From contig NC_063172.1 in NCBI RefSeq assembly GCF_023159225.1, positions 61,314,828 through 61,378,827 on the forward strand: a stretch of DNA of 64,000 nucleotides, read 5' to 3'. The notes below the pieces were generated by a model. It did no database searches and was not told the DNA's origin. It was given only the letters and a program-made list of their open reading frames with translations. The translations under genes and the position numbers were made by a program. The DNA comes from Perognathus longimembris pacificus (taxonomy: Eukaryota > Chordata > Mammalia > Rodentia > Heteromyidae). Every line of letters starts with the position of its first letter. The stretch's first letter is position 1. Positions 41,204 to 52,220 of the stretch are shown here, in pieces.

Positions 41204-42242
41204 ACTTTTAATGTCACCAACAAGTACGTGACCAACTATAAATCAACTGAGATGATTTGAAAATTGTCAATCTTGATTTTTAAAAAGTTAATGTTTCAAG
41301 TATAACCTATAGGCATTCTGTTTTAATACGTTTCTACTTTTTAAAAAAGCAAGGCTTTATTTACTTATTTTTTAGAACATGGTAAAAGGAGGGAGAATTA
41401 GAAAAAGAAGGAGGGTGAAACACTTTTTTTTCCCCCTGCTCCACACAGGACATGGGAGTAAAGATTTTTTTCTTGTAAGTCTCAAATTGTCAATTCTCTA
41501 GCCCTACTTTTCTTCCCTGCTATGGAATATACTGTAAATTTTCAATCCCCTTAGCCCCCCTCCCCCGTGGCTTTTCTCTAGTGTTGAGGGGGCCAACACT
41601 AGAAATTAGAGTAAGATATAAGGCAAGACACCACACACACAGACACACATGGAACTTACAGTTCGTTTTCCCTTTTCTGTGTTCTGCTGACTTGAAAGAC
41701 TATCCTTTGCATTGTTCTTTCCAGTTACATAAAGAGTTAGATGAAGTCCTGTTATTGTTTGATCGTTTCAGGTTGTTTCGATGGAAATATTTCAAAAGCT
41801 TAGAATGAATGAAACAATATTGAATTAATATTGATGCTTGCTTATCCCAGGCTTTCTATAAGCATATTGGCAGTTTTCCACTTGTACAAGTTGTGCCTGG
41901 GGCATTTGTAGATTTTCAGTATCTCAGAGGTCTGCCTGCGTATTTGGGAGAGTAGGCCATGGGACATGTCAGTTAATGATTGGCCTTCACTGACCTCATG
42001 AAAACCAAGGTTCCATTTATGTCTCAATCCAACATCACATCTAGAGGAAACATCACCACAGAATTAGGAGATGACTGTTTACCTTAACATGATGACATAA
42101 CGCCAAATCAAGTGACTGAATAGTTGTGGAAACTTAAAACGTATGGCCATCTTGGGTGCTGGCCAGGTACCTGTTTAGCCAATCGTTATGGTCCCTAAAT
42201 AGGAAGGCTCCGTGGGTTGGTGAGGTGACGCGCAGGCCGTGT
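41204..42242. other. Unique intron sequence
   Basis: About 1 kb; no recognised repeat or exon. Confidence 0.45.
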
Positions 42243-42390
42243 AACCTAGCAGTTCAGAGTGTGGGCCCTGGAGTTAGAACCTGCTTTTAATTTAGACAGC
42301 TCACCTCCCACGTGACCTTGGGAATAGTACTTGAGTTCTCAGGACAAGACCAGTGCCTGATGCAGATGTTTTAAGTAAATGATGAAATGA
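42243..42390 (+). mobile_element. MIR SINE
   Basis: CTAGCAGTTCAGAGTGTGG, GCCCTGGAGTTAGAACCTGC and CACGTGACCTTGGGAATAG follow the MIR order; degraded 3' half ends GAAATGATAATATGAG. Confidence 0.75.
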
Positions 42391-42781
42391 TAATATGAGG
42401 GTGACGGATGTGCCGCTTGTCATTGGCTGAGAGTACAGGACTTCTCAGAAGTGGTGGGCTGGGTTGATAGTCCAGGGCAGTATGTCTGTGTGCATTGTCA
42501 GTGCTTGAGTTCAGTGAGGTTTGTGAAGAATAGAAATGGGCTGCACAATAGCAATAATCCAATGGAAAGTGAACTAATACCTGGACAAAAACTTGAGGTG
42601 ATTTAGAATAGCCTAAGATGGTAACGGGTGTGTAGCAACAACTCATCCAGGTTGGCAGATGTTAGGCAGTTTTAAAGAAGTCGTAACAGATACATGTTTA
42701 TAAGGAGCAGCTCCCAGGTTAGTCAGTGTATCGGTGAGAGAGCACGTGTGAGATGCCCAAAGATTACATGCCTCTCCCAGT
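42391..42781. other. Unique intron sequence
   Basis: Nothing recognised. Confidence 0.4.
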
Positions 42782-43120
42782 CCTTCTCCTTCTCAGTCCT
42801 TTCCCCTTCCTCTCCCTCTCCCTTTCTCCCTTCCCCCTCCCCTTCCCTCATGCCCTCTCCCCATCCCCTTCTCCCCTCCCCCTTCCTTTTCCCTTCCCCC
42901 TCTCCCTTTCCTCTCTCCCCTCTCCCCTTCCACTTCTCCCTTTTCCCTTCCCCCTCTCCCCTTCTCCCTCTCCCCTTGCTCTCCTCCCCTTCTCCCTCTC
43001 CCCTTCCCACTTCCCTCTCCCCTTCCTCTCCTCCCCTTCTCCCTCTCCCCTTGCTCTCCTCCCCTTCTCCCTCTCCCCTTCCCCCTTTCCCCTTCCCCCT
43101 TTGTCTCCCTCCCCATCCGT
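42782..43120. repeat. 340 bp polypyrimidine repeat
   Basis: Nearly pure C/T on the + strand, built from imperfect units of the type CCCCTTCTCCCTCTCCCCTT and CTCTCCTCCCC, with larger-scale repetition between about 42960 and 43085. The mirror-like purine/pyrimidine character makes intramolecular triplex (H-DNA) plausible. All 95-162 aa frames crossing it are artefacts. Confidence 0.95.
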
Positions 43121-43123
43121 TCT

Positions 43124-43195
43124 GACTGGCTTTGACCCTTGATTTCAGCTCTTGAGTAACTAGGATTACATGTGTGAATCACCAGCACTTGGGCA
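43124..43195 (-). mobile_element. B1 half of a disrupted SINE
   Basis: GACTGGCTTTGACCCTTGAT, TGAGTAACTAGGATTACATG and GTGAATCACCAGCAC. No Geo or linker is present; the pyrimidine tract occupies that place. Confidence 0.75.
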
Positions 43196-43759
43196 GGGGT
43201 AGTTGTAAGGATTGTTTGAGATGGTGTGTGTGTATGTGTGTGTGCATGTGCACGCACGTGTGTGTGCCTGTGTATGGACATGCATGTGTGTTAAGCACTT
43301 AGCACCATGCCCTGAGCATGGTGAACAGTCTAGATTACTTTTCCCCCTTCTACTTTAATGCCAGTTTTTTTTTTTTTCATACATGGTAGGTATATGATCT
43401 AGGAAATTCAAGATTTTCTTCAGATAGTTTAGGTTTCTTTTTTGACTAAATTTCCCACTTGTAAGTGGTTATATTTGTGTTACCTATTCTGTCTTGTCTA
43501 CGTTTTGCTATCCTCTTTAACCTATTACAACTTCATAAAACAATGGGAATCCATTGTTTTAGTAAGAGAGTTTTAGTATGCTCCTTTAGCAATGAGCTCA
43601 TGAGAAGGTGGAGAATGTGTGTTTGTAAACAAAACTACACCAGTCCTTTCTCTGGTACATTGCCATCACCACAGCCATCTTACCATCTTTACCAGTGAAT
43701 GTGCATTCCTGTCTCTTTGTGTCTTATTTTTGTGGTAAAATACACATGACACAATTTAC
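43196..43759. other. Unique intron sequence with TG patch
   Basis: TG/CA-rich patch at 43221-43290; remainder unrecognised. Confidence 0.45.
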
Positions 43760-43769
43760 TATGGTAACA

Positions 43770-44002
43770 ATAATTGTTATTGTTGTTTGTGGGACTTGAA
43801 CTCTGGACTTGAGCTCTGTCCTTGAACTCTTCAGCTCAAGGCTAGCACTCTACCACTTGGGCCACAGTGCCACTTCCAGTTTTCTGGTGGTTAATTGGAG
43901 ATAAGAGTCTCGTGGACTTTTCCTGCTCCGACTGGCTTTGAACCACGCTCCTTAGCTTCCTGAGTAGCTAGGGTTACAGGCATGAGCCACTGGTGCCCGG
44001 CT
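43770..44002 (-). mobile_element. B1-Geo SINE with TSD, reference copy
   Basis: TSD TATGGTAAC (43760-43768 and 44003-44011) brackets the entire dimer, proving that Geo, linker and B1 head moved as one unit. Geo GCACTCTACCACTTGGGCC, linker GGTGGTTAATTGGAGATAAG, B1 ending GAGCCACTGGTGCCCGG. Confidence 0.92.
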
Positions 44003-44011
44003 TATGGTAAC

Positions 44012-45164
44012 CATTTTTAAGTGTGTAGCTCAGAGGCATAAGGTTCATCCTTGCATTGTAAAATGGATATTGCCCATTACAATACATTATTCACGCGTAC
44101 TGTGCCTCTTCTTGCTTCCATAAAACGCCTTTGGCCAGTGATTGGTCCTAGTCCCTAGGGAGAACATGGTCAAATTTCTTTCCTTTTTCTTCCTCATTGA
44201 TTAAGGTAGTGTGAAGGGTAAAAACAAGAAAAAGATAGAAGGACTTTTGATTTTCTTTATTGTTGTATTCACATTTTAAAACACTTTTGGGGTAAGTTCT
44301 TGAAGTTCGGTTTGACCACAGCTCTGTAAATTGAGATAATGACGTGTCCCACTCTTCACCAGTGCTGGTAGTGCTGAGAATGAACACAAGTCCATGGAGT
44401 ACTTGCGTAACTGGGACCTCAGAACTCTCCTGCGTTGAGTTACGTTCCTGTCTGTGAGTTTGACCAGAATGAGGGTCTTCCTCTTACTGGTTTGGGTAGA
44501 GCTGCCCAGGAAACAAACAGTCCTCCCAGGCCATTGTCGTACTTGGGCAGCTGTTTCAGATCTCAGCTTCCTCCAGTTATCAAGCTCAGACTGCTCTTTT
44601 ATTTCTTTGAAGCAGCTCATAATTCCTATCCCTTCTTGTGTCTCTGACTTTATTCTTCCAAATTAATCTCGATTTGCCTGTGTCTTAGCTCCTTCATTAC
44701 AGCATAAAACGAACTTCGTCTTTCAAGACTCACCACTCAGCTCTTCTTTCTCCTGTCCCCATTCTCTCCCTTAAAGCATGGTCCAGCCTCGCTTGAACCA
44801 TGTGCCCAGCCTTAGGCTTCCCCTCCCCCATGCTGTCCCCCAAGGACTGAAATTCGTTAATAAAATGTCCCCCTTTAAAACTATCCTCAGGGCTGATTTA
44901 CTTTATCGGGTATTTTTCATCTCACCTTTACTAAGGTGTTGACAATTAAATACTACTTATGTCATGTTTATTAATTGATCCAAAGAATAGTTAGGAATAT
45001 CTGTGGGCTAAAAACCATACTGAGTGGTGGGGATACAGAGATGAACGGAAGTATATCGGGTGTTGAAGACAAGCAGGCCAGATGGATACTACTACTAATA
45101 TTAATGCACCCTGTGTGATTGTAGTAAAGTTTGATCGAGTCAAAAGTATGATTGTAATAATAGT
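44012..45164. other. Unique intron sequence
   Basis: A 114 aa minus frame (44276-44620) has no recognised domain. Parts (about 44700-44780) may be a degraded L2. At 44985-45075 GTGGTGGGGATACAGAGATG is MIR/L2-like. Confidence 0.4.
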
Positions 45165-45335
45165 GTATGCTGGGTAAGCCATAGAACCCCAAGTACTTGG
45201 TAGGTAGAGGTAGCAGGATTGATAATCATGCTCTGACAGTTTCTCTGCAAAACAAACTAAACGCAAAAGGACTGGAAGCCTGGCTCAACGGGTAGAATGT
45301 ATGCAGAGGCCCTAGATTAACTCCACAGGAGAGAG
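45165..45335 (+). mobile_element. B1-dID SINE, degraded
   Basis: CAAGTACTTGGTAGGTAGAGG (B1), then GGAAGCCTGGCTCAACGGG and AGAGGCCCTAGATTAACTCC (tRNA-like tail). Confidence 0.6.
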
Positions 45336-45589
45336 AAGGGGGAAAAGAAAAACAGTGTGTGGTGCTACAGATAATGGAATTTAGCTCCATTCCAGACATC
45401 TATTAAGACTGCCCTGAGGTGAGTAAGCTTGCACTGAGGTGTTCTCTTGCCCAGAGATTCTGTGGCTGAACATACACAGATTGGAGGGACTACAAGGGGT
45501 GGGGGCGTGGCTGGGACCAAATCCAGGGCTTTGCTAATGCTGGGCAAGTCCGGATAAGAGGTGATAGTGATTTGATGCAGTATGGCGGT

Positions 45590-45745
45590 CATAAATATGG
45601 ACAGAGGTGAATGGATCTGGGAAAGATTTGCAGGTGAATTAGAAATTGAAGTTTCAGGGGAAAGAATGCATGACTGGTGACTGCCAGATTGCTGGTTTGC
45701 CCAAATAGCTAGCTGATGGCTGATGTTCTGGGGGCCACCTCTATC
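45590..45745 (+). mobile_element. Ancient LINE relic (L2-like)
   Basis: GACAGAGGTGAATGGATCTG, GCAGGTGAATTAGAAATTG and GCCAGATTGCTGGTTTGCCC follow phrases of the same mammalian-wide repeat as at 23.9 kb. Low certainty. Confidence 0.4.
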
Positions 45746-46423
45746 TAGCCTTGTGGGATCTCTGAATTAGCAAGCGATGATGCCCTTCTCCAGGGTTCAT
45801 AGCTTGGCTAGGGTGGCATATTAGCTGTATTTTGCCATCCATTTTCTTCCCCTGGTTCCTTGAGCAGTGAAGGAACTGCTAAGCACACTCCTCATTGTGG
45901 TGCTAACTGCTACCAAGATGCAGGCTCACCAAATTTCTTCCCTTCTAAACCACGTGAGAGTCATCTTTTTTTTTTAAAAAGCACATGGACAATCTTGAAT
46001 GTATAAAAGCAAATGGGAAGGTTTCATTTGAGAGGTGGGGAATAAAGGACTATATAGCAAGGAGAGTGAAAAGTCTTGAAAGTGAGAGAAATGTGGGGTT
46101 CAGAAGTTGAGGAATGGGTCCTAGCCTAGACGAACATTGACAGGAGGAATGGGTGAATGTGCTTAAGACTGAATGTGATCTCAGGAGCTCCCACACTTGC
46201 TTATGAGAGGATCCCTATTTTCTCGGTGACTAAATAGTGAGGTTTCTTGTCTTACCTCTTCAACTGGATTATAAATTAAGGTCAGAGAGGCATGTATGTG
46301 CAAACTAGTCTATGTATTCTTTGACAGCACTAGTTTGATAGTTACTTTGTTTTTGGGTTTCATTGAAAAATTGGACTCAGTGAAAAGTTAGATTTGTTAC
46401 TTGGGACTAAATACAATATTTCC
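45746..46423. other. Unique intron sequence
   Basis: Nothing recognised. Confidence 0.4.
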
Positions 46424-46497
46424 ATCCTTCCCTCCCTCCCTCCCTCCCTCCCTCCCTCCCTCCCTCCCTCCCTCCCTCCCTCCCTCCCTCCCTCCCT
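46424..46497. repeat. (CCCT)n microsatellite
   Basis: About 17 CCCT units, next to a reversed ID-like SINE. Confidence 0.96.
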
Positions 46498-46523
46498 TCT
46501 TCCTCCCCTTCTCCTTTTTTTTT

Positions 46524-46600
46524 GTTCTGGGGATTAAACGAAAGCCTTTTGCATACTGGGCAAGAACTCTACCACTGAGTTATATATTTACCAGTAAGTA
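46524..46600 (-). mobile_element. ID-like monomer
   Basis: TGTTCTGGGGATTAAACG, AAAGCCTTTTGCATACTGGG and CAAGAACTCTACCACTGAG: reversed tRNA-like SINE. Confidence 0.65.
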
Positions 46601-46784
46601 GGAAATTTTAATCTAAATGATAACTCACTTTTTTTCATCATGTGTAGAAATATAAAGTGTTGTAAAAGTGTTATGTAAAATATTCCTCACTAGTTCTTCA
46701 ATGTGACTGATTTTATTTATAAGATATCTATAAATAAACTTCATAGAATAAAAATGGCAGAATTGTGTTACTAGTTTGGTGCTT

Positions 46785-46907
46785 GGGTTTAAAGCTAGCA
46801 TAGGCAGCAAAGTCTAACCATCAAAAATCCAAAGTGGAGCTGTGGTTCAAGTGCTAGCCTTGAACACAAAAGCTCAGTACAGCACCTAGGCCCCAAGTTA
46901 AGCCCCA

Positions 46908-46910
<3 letters not shown>
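46785..46910 (+). mobile_element. B1-Geo SINE, deleted
   Basis: GGTTTAAAGCTAGCATAGGC, CAGCAAAGTCTAACCATCAA and GTGGAGCTGTGGTTCAAG: linker shortened, much of the head lost. Confidence 0.78.

Positions 46911-46952
<42 letters not shown>
46911..46952. repeat. (CA)n microsatellite
   Basis: About 21 CA units growing from the preceding SINE tail. Confidence 0.96.
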
Positions 46953-46955
<3 letters not shown>

Positions 46956-48179
46956 CCTTCAAAATTACTTTACTTTAAAATTACTAGTCTACAACGATCT
47001 TTAAATTCATACAAACCCTAAAATTTGGCATATGAGTTCAGAGTTTGAGATAAAAACCTGATAAAAGTTAACAAGGAAATTGTTAATACTGCCTACTGTG
47101 GTCTTGGAGTTTATTTCTACATCCATAGAGGCTGAAATAGCAAATACTGACAACTAGAGCTATAGTGATTTCAATTAAAATGTGTACATCTAGCCACCTC
47201 AATTGACACCTGTGCTTTTTCTTGAGTGACTCCCATTTCTGCTAGATTTGAATATTGTCATTTGCTATTATAGTTTTACACCATTCATTTGTTCCCCAAG
47301 CTTAAATAGGCCTCTTGATGTGATATTTCTTTTACTGATTAACGAAAAAAGTTTATAAGTCACTCTTCTAGAAGAATCTACTTTGAGGAACTTAAGTCCT
47401 AATCATAAAGAATTGATTACCAGGATTGGGTAGTGGTTCATAGATGAGCCACCCAGCACTTTGTCTAGGTAAGTACAGTTTTGAATCAAGTACTGTGTGT
47501 AGTACATTCGAGCATTGTTCACCTTGTGTGAGAGTCAGTGTTGGAAGTGTTCCTGGAGGAATCACCTTTGGTTTGGTATTGAAAGCATACGTTGATGGCT
47601 GGAGATACTGTGGAGGGAACACATAGGAGAAAGCAACACAGTGTTAAAAAAAAAGGGTGAAGTAGAGAAGATGTGAAAGTACCCAAGGAGGACAAGGAGG
47701 ACTTGTTGAATGAACCAGTGTTTATATTTACTGAAAAGGACAATGACAGAGCCGTGCATTGAATACAAAGTGTTTAACATCACATCTACTAGCTGTCTGC
47801 AGCTAGTCCCTGTCACTCGCCTTTGACTTTCTTTTCTTGCAGCCTTCCATCTGTGGAACGTTACGTTTTGTTAAGTTTCTCTTTCAGGCTCCTCACCCTT
47901 CAGTGTCTACCATTGTAGCATTCTGATTAGTCGGTATATACTTATATCTTATCACTTCACACTTATTCTGTACACAAATGTGTTTTCCCCAGGAAAACCA
48001 AATTGACTACCTTTACCTGGCACAGCTTAGCCCTTACATTCTTCCTGCTGAGCTAACTTTCTATCCATACCATCTATTTTTGTTTAAATGTATCCTATAT
48101 TCAGTTATACACAGAGGAGAATTGCAATGTTGTAACTCCTTCAAACAATTAATTTATAGTGTAACAAAATGAATATCAG
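46953..48179. other. Unique intron sequence
   Basis: No recognised repeat. Contains a weak candidate exon at 47372-47468 bounded by CACTCTTCTAG and CTAG|GTAAGTA. Confidence 0.4.
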
Positions 48180-48455
48180 CAAGTTGCTCTGCGCATTGTT
48201 GGGAGTGGAGGAGGCCGAGGGGGAAGGGAGTGTAGACAAATGGAGAGAGGAAGGGAGAATATGGTCATAGTCTTCAATGTACATATGTGAAAATGGGACC
48301 ATGTGATTTGAGCAGTGGGTGAGGTTGGGAGAGATAGGGGAGAATGATGGAGGGGGTGACACTGATCAACATGTATTGTACTCATAAATTGACATGTTGG
48401 ATGAAAGCACTTTGTACAACTATTTAAGGATAATAAAAAAAATATATATTCCATA
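48180..48455 (+). mobile_element. L1 3' end fragment
   Basis: GGAGAATGATGGAGGGGGTG, ACACTGATCAACATGTATTG, GTACAACTATTTAAGGATAAT, ending AATAAAAAAAATATAT. Plus-orientation L1 3' UTR, G-rich as usual, 5' truncated. Confidence 0.75.
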
Positions 48456-48984
48456 ATCGGGCCTAAGCTGACTATCCCTAAACACAGTTGTTTCCCTTGT
48501 TCATGCTTCTGTTCTACCTTTGTTCTGAGTACCATTCTGTCTACCTAAACTCAACTTTGCTGGTCACAGTTCTGCTTTCCTTCAGTTCTGTTTCAAATGC
48601 TGCTGCTTCTGCCAATCCATTTATGATTCTTTACAACTGAAGGCAACTGCTTTCCTTATATTGTCTTTCTGGCTGTGTGGGACACATCCTTTCTTCCCCT
48701 CTAGACTCTCCACTTAGTGATGTGAAGGTAAATAAAAGGCAGAGTCTTCCCTCGGGGGCGTTGTGTCCCTGTGTGGTCTTGGGTGAACCCATTCTTTCCC
48801 CACTTTTCTGATGATCTCATCACTGTGTCCTTAATGCTTCTTTCTAACACTGGCTCCTTTCTTTTGCAGAATTTTTAAGAGAGAGAGAGAGAGTGAGTGT
48901 GTGTATGTGTTTGTGTGTGCTTTAAAATAATCTATATTCATGTTTTCTTAAGTTACCAGCTTACTTACTGTCTTGCTCTTTCTT
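48456..48984. other. Unique intron sequence
   Basis: A GA then GT run (48884-48918); otherwise nothing recognised. Confidence 0.4.
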
Positions 48985-49195
48985 TTGTAGTATTGGGATT
49001 TAAACCATCCAGGGCCTCCTGCATACTAGGCGAGGGCTCTTAGCACTAGAGCAGGCTCCCAACCCTTTTATTTATATATTATGTTTGGAATAGGGTCTCA
49101 CTAACTTTGCCTGTGTGACCTCAGTCTCTGTAACCCTCCTGTTTCTGCCTTCCAACTACCTGGCATTATTAGCATACTCCACCACAGCTGACTAT
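48985..49195 (-). mobile_element. B1-dID SINE (reversed)
   Basis: TATTGGGATTTAAACCATCC, CCTGCATACTAGGCGAGGGC (tRNA-like), then GGAATAGGGTCTCACTAAC and CATACTCCACCACAGCTG (B1). Confidence 0.72.
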
Positions 49196-49370
49196 AAACT
49201 TGTTGAAGGCATCCTAGGTATGTTTTGGTATTTTGTTTAGTATTTCCTTATTCAAGGTTAAAGTTTAATTTTTAAAATAGTTGTAACTTTAATAAGTAAC
49301 CATAGTGCTTTGTAGAGCTTGTAATAGTTCAATTAACTTGATAAAATGATAGATTCTCTTAAATGAGGGG

Positions 49371-49375
<5 letters not shown>

Positions 49376-49405
<30 letters not shown>

Positions 49406-49412
49406 TGTGTTT
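49376..49412. repeat. (GT)n microsatellite
   Basis: GT run at the tail end of the next SINE. Confidence 0.94.
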
Positions 49413-49413
49413 T

Positions 49414-49612
49414 GTGCTGGTCCTGGTGCTTGAATTCAGGGCCTGGGAGGTGTCACTGGGCTTCTTTTGCTCAAGGTAGGGCTCTGCCATTTGAGCCACA
49501 GCTCTACTTCTCATAGACTTTTCTGCCTGGGCTGGCTTTGAACAGTGATCCTTGGATGTCAGCTTCCCGAGTAGCTGGGCTTATAGGTGTGAGCCACTGG
49601 TGCCTGGCTTGT
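49414..49612 (-). mobile_element. B1-Geo SINE, linker deleted
   Basis: GGTGCTTGAATTCAGGGCC, TTTGAGCCACAGCTCTACTT then straight to CTCATAGACTTTTCTGCC and GAGTAGCTGGGCTTATAGG. Confidence 0.86.
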
Positions 49613-49805
49613 TTTTATTGAAAATGAAATTAAAAAAACCTCTTTTAAGTAAAAATTGTTATCCTACAATACTAAATCACATCATGCCATTGTTACTTTT
49701 CTTATTTTTCTGTCTACCTTGAGTTCATCAAGAATTTCTTGTTTACTTTTTATGCCTAGCACCCAGCCTAGTGTCTGATACATTCTGTGTACATTTAGGT
49801 CTTTT

Positions 49806-50014
49806 TTTTTTTTTTTTTTTTTTGCCAGTCCTGGGGCTTGGACTCAGGGTCTGAGCACTGTCCCTGGCTTCTTCTTGCTCAAGGCTAACACTCTGCCACT
49901 TGAGCCACAGCGCCATTTCTGGCCATTTTCTGTATATGTGGTGCTGGGGAATCAAACCCAGGGCCTCATGTATACAAGGCAAGCACTCTTGCCACTAGGC
50001 CATATCCCCAGCCC
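49806..50014 (-). mobile_element. IDL-Geo SINE with perfect TSD
   Basis: TSD ACATTTAGGTCTTTT, 15 bp, identical on both sides (49791-49805 and 50015-50029). The T-run tail is over 20 bases. Among the youngest insertions by TSD identity. Confidence 0.96.
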
Positions 50015-50179
50015 ACATTTAGGTCTTTTAAAAACAGAAATTGAAAATGTATTTAGTGATGAAAGGAAGCCTTAATGATGTTGTATGTCTTACTTATGTA
50101 GAATGTAACATATTTATTCTTAGTTACAAAGTAAATAAGAGAAAAATGCCCTCTATCCCTCCCTCCCTTTCTTCTTTCA

Positions 50180-50292
50180 AAATGTTGCTGATTCTTTTTG
50201 GTTCCTGGCTTTAGGCCATTAGGTGATCCTCCTGTCTCAGCATCCTCAATAGTAGGGATTACCAGGCACCACGTGCCACCCGCCATGCCTAG
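50180..50292 (-). mobile_element. B1-like remnant
   Basis: GTTCCTGGCTTTAGGCCATT, GTGATCCTCCTGTCTCAGC and CCACCCGCCATGCCTAGC. Confidence 0.6.
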
Positions 50293-50879
50293 CTATGCAA
50301 ATCAACATTTGAAGAGTTGCTTTATAAAGAATTTAATATTATGCTACAGTAAAACTTTGCATATATTCATGTTTCATAATTTGTTATTAGTGGTTATTTA
50401 AGGTAGGTTCATAAATAAGGTTGCTGAGAACAATTTTGATTGTATTAATCTCAGTAATATTGTTTATGGTAGTAATTCTTGGAGTGAATACAAAAAATTA
50501 CCACAGTGGGACATAATTTCCACTGTGAGTTCTTGTTTATAGAAAAGAAGATAAAGGGTTGTCTTTTCTGCTCATAAATGGAGGACTCCTTGAGAAAAAT
50601 TTTAGATGTCAAAATACATGTTCTTAGTTCCATCATAGTTCTTATGTAGCCTTGCTAGTAGTATTAGTCCCAGAAGCAGTATTCTTTCTTTCTGATGATT
50701 TCAAGTGGCGGCAGAGGGCAGGCACCATGGCTACTGTCTGTAAGAGGATTATTCATGCAAAATGTGCCCTCAGCTCTGTCTCTTTGCCTTGTTGAAAGTG
50801 TGAACAGCCCTTTCTTTCTGAGTTGTACTAATTGCATTAATATTGGTGACACACAGTTTTGTTGCATTAAAAAATCAAT
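50293..50879. other. Unique intron sequence
   Basis: AT-rich; nothing recognised. Confidence 0.4.
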
Positions 50880-51000
50880 TTCAGGAAGGGGAAGGGGGGA
50901 ATGAGGGAGGAGGTAACAAACAGTACAAGAAATGTATCCAATGCCTAACGTATGAAACTAACCTCTCTGTACATCAGTTTGACAATAAAAATTTTTAAAA
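50880..51000 (+). mobile_element. L1 3' terminal fragment, type B
   Basis: GAATGAGGGAGGAGGTAAC, AAGAAATGTATCCAATGCC and TCTGTACATCAGTTTGAC then AATAAAAATTTTTAAAAA: the plus-strand counterpart of the fragments at 16.4 and 53.9 kb. Confidence 0.78.
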
Positions 51001-51015
51001 ATTAAAAATCAATTT

Positions 51016-51235
51016 TAAGCTTGGCAACAGTGGCTCATTCCTACTAAGGAGACTGAGATTTGAGGATTGAAGTTCAAGGCTAGCTCAGGCACGAAAGTCT
51101 ATGTGGCTCTTATCATCGCTAGTTAAATCACAGAAAAAGCTTTAATTGGTAGAATCGTAGCCTTGAGCAAAAGGAACTCAGGGACACTGACCAGGACTAG
51201 AGTTCACGACTCTCAAGACTGGCCAAAATACAGAG
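51016..51235 (+). mobile_element. B1-Geo SINE
   Basis: AACAGTGGCTCATTCCTAC, GAGATTTGAGGATTGAAG, linker TCATCGCTAGTTAAATCAC, Geo TAGCCTTGAGCAAAAGGAAC. Inserted at or beside the L1 tail. Confidence 0.83.
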
Positions 51236-51841
51236 AAAAAAGAAAAAGAAAAATAAAAAATAAAATTCAGACCAATATTAAGAAACCCAGTGTTTCTTCT
51301 GCTGTTGAGAACACAGAATTTTTATCTTTTTCACTGCCTTTCGACATCATTTTAGAGATTATTTAATGCCATATCTAAGTCATTAATCTTGCTGTATTTT
51401 CAATGTGAGTATTTATGTCATGGATGGTTAGCCATCTCAGATTTAAAAAAAAAAACACACATGCATTTTAAGCAGAATAGAACTCAGTGTGTTTTAAGAA
51501 GGTGATGTGGTCATAAGAGGTCAAGTGAACTCGATTGAGGAATACTCCACCTGAGAAGTTGACAGGGCTGTGACGTCTGTCTTCTAGACTCCTGCATAAA
51601 ACACATTATGTGTGCAGACAGGCATCTGCATGAGCTCTGGTAGCAGGACGGGATGCCCAGGAAGCTGTTGTGATAGTTGTCTTTGGAAAGTAAGACCAGG
51701 GTTGTCAGTGGAAGAGGTGTGACATTTTTCAATTTGCAGTCTTCTCTACTGTTGGATTCTTTTCTTTGTCACATCACCGGCCACTTTAACTCTGGGTAAA
51801 GCAGACATTTGGTGAACATGGTATAGGACGTACAGGTCCCC
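51236..51841. other. Unique intron sequence
   Basis: Nothing recognised apart from a short A run (51447-51456). Confidence 0.4.
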
Positions 51842-51882
<41 letters not shown>

Positions 51883-51927
51883 TGTTGTTGTTGTTGTTGT
51901 TGTTCTTCTTCTTCTTCTTCTTCTTCT
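51842..51927. repeat. Compound (GTA)n(GTT)n(CTT)n
   Basis: Three successive trinucleotide arrays: GTA to ~51881, GTT to ~51903, CTT to 51927, immediately adjoining the tail end of an IDL-Geo. The poly-Thr/poly-Leu frames are artefacts. Confidence 0.97.
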
Positions 51928-52098
51928 GCCAGTCCTGGGGCTTGAACTCAGGGCCTGAGCACTCAAGGCTAGCACTCTACCACTTGAGCCACAGCACCAC
52001 TTCTGGCCTTTTCTATATATGTGGTGCTGAGGAATCAAACCCAGGGCTTCATGTATACAAGGTAAGCACTCTACCACTAGGTCATCTTCCCAGCCCCT
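51928..52098 (-). mobile_element. IDL-Geo SINE, Geo internally deleted
   Basis: CTGAGCAC is followed directly by TCAAGGCTAGC, so the TGTCCCTGGCTTCTTTTTGC block is missing. Head B box reads GGTTTGATTCC. Confidence 0.92.
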
Positions 52099-52220
52099 CT
52101 GTGGTTACTGACTGGCACCCCTGGTGTCTTGTGGACAAGTGGTAATGTATTTAAGGAAAAAGTCTGAGACTTTCCATCTTCAGAGTTTACACATCAAATA
52201 ACTGTTTGCTTAAGATTTTT

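Noticed and set aside
42694..43281. Ser/Pro/Leu-rich and Arg/Glu/Gly-rich ORFs of 95-162 aa
   Set aside because: Translations of a C/T (G/A) low-complexity tract.
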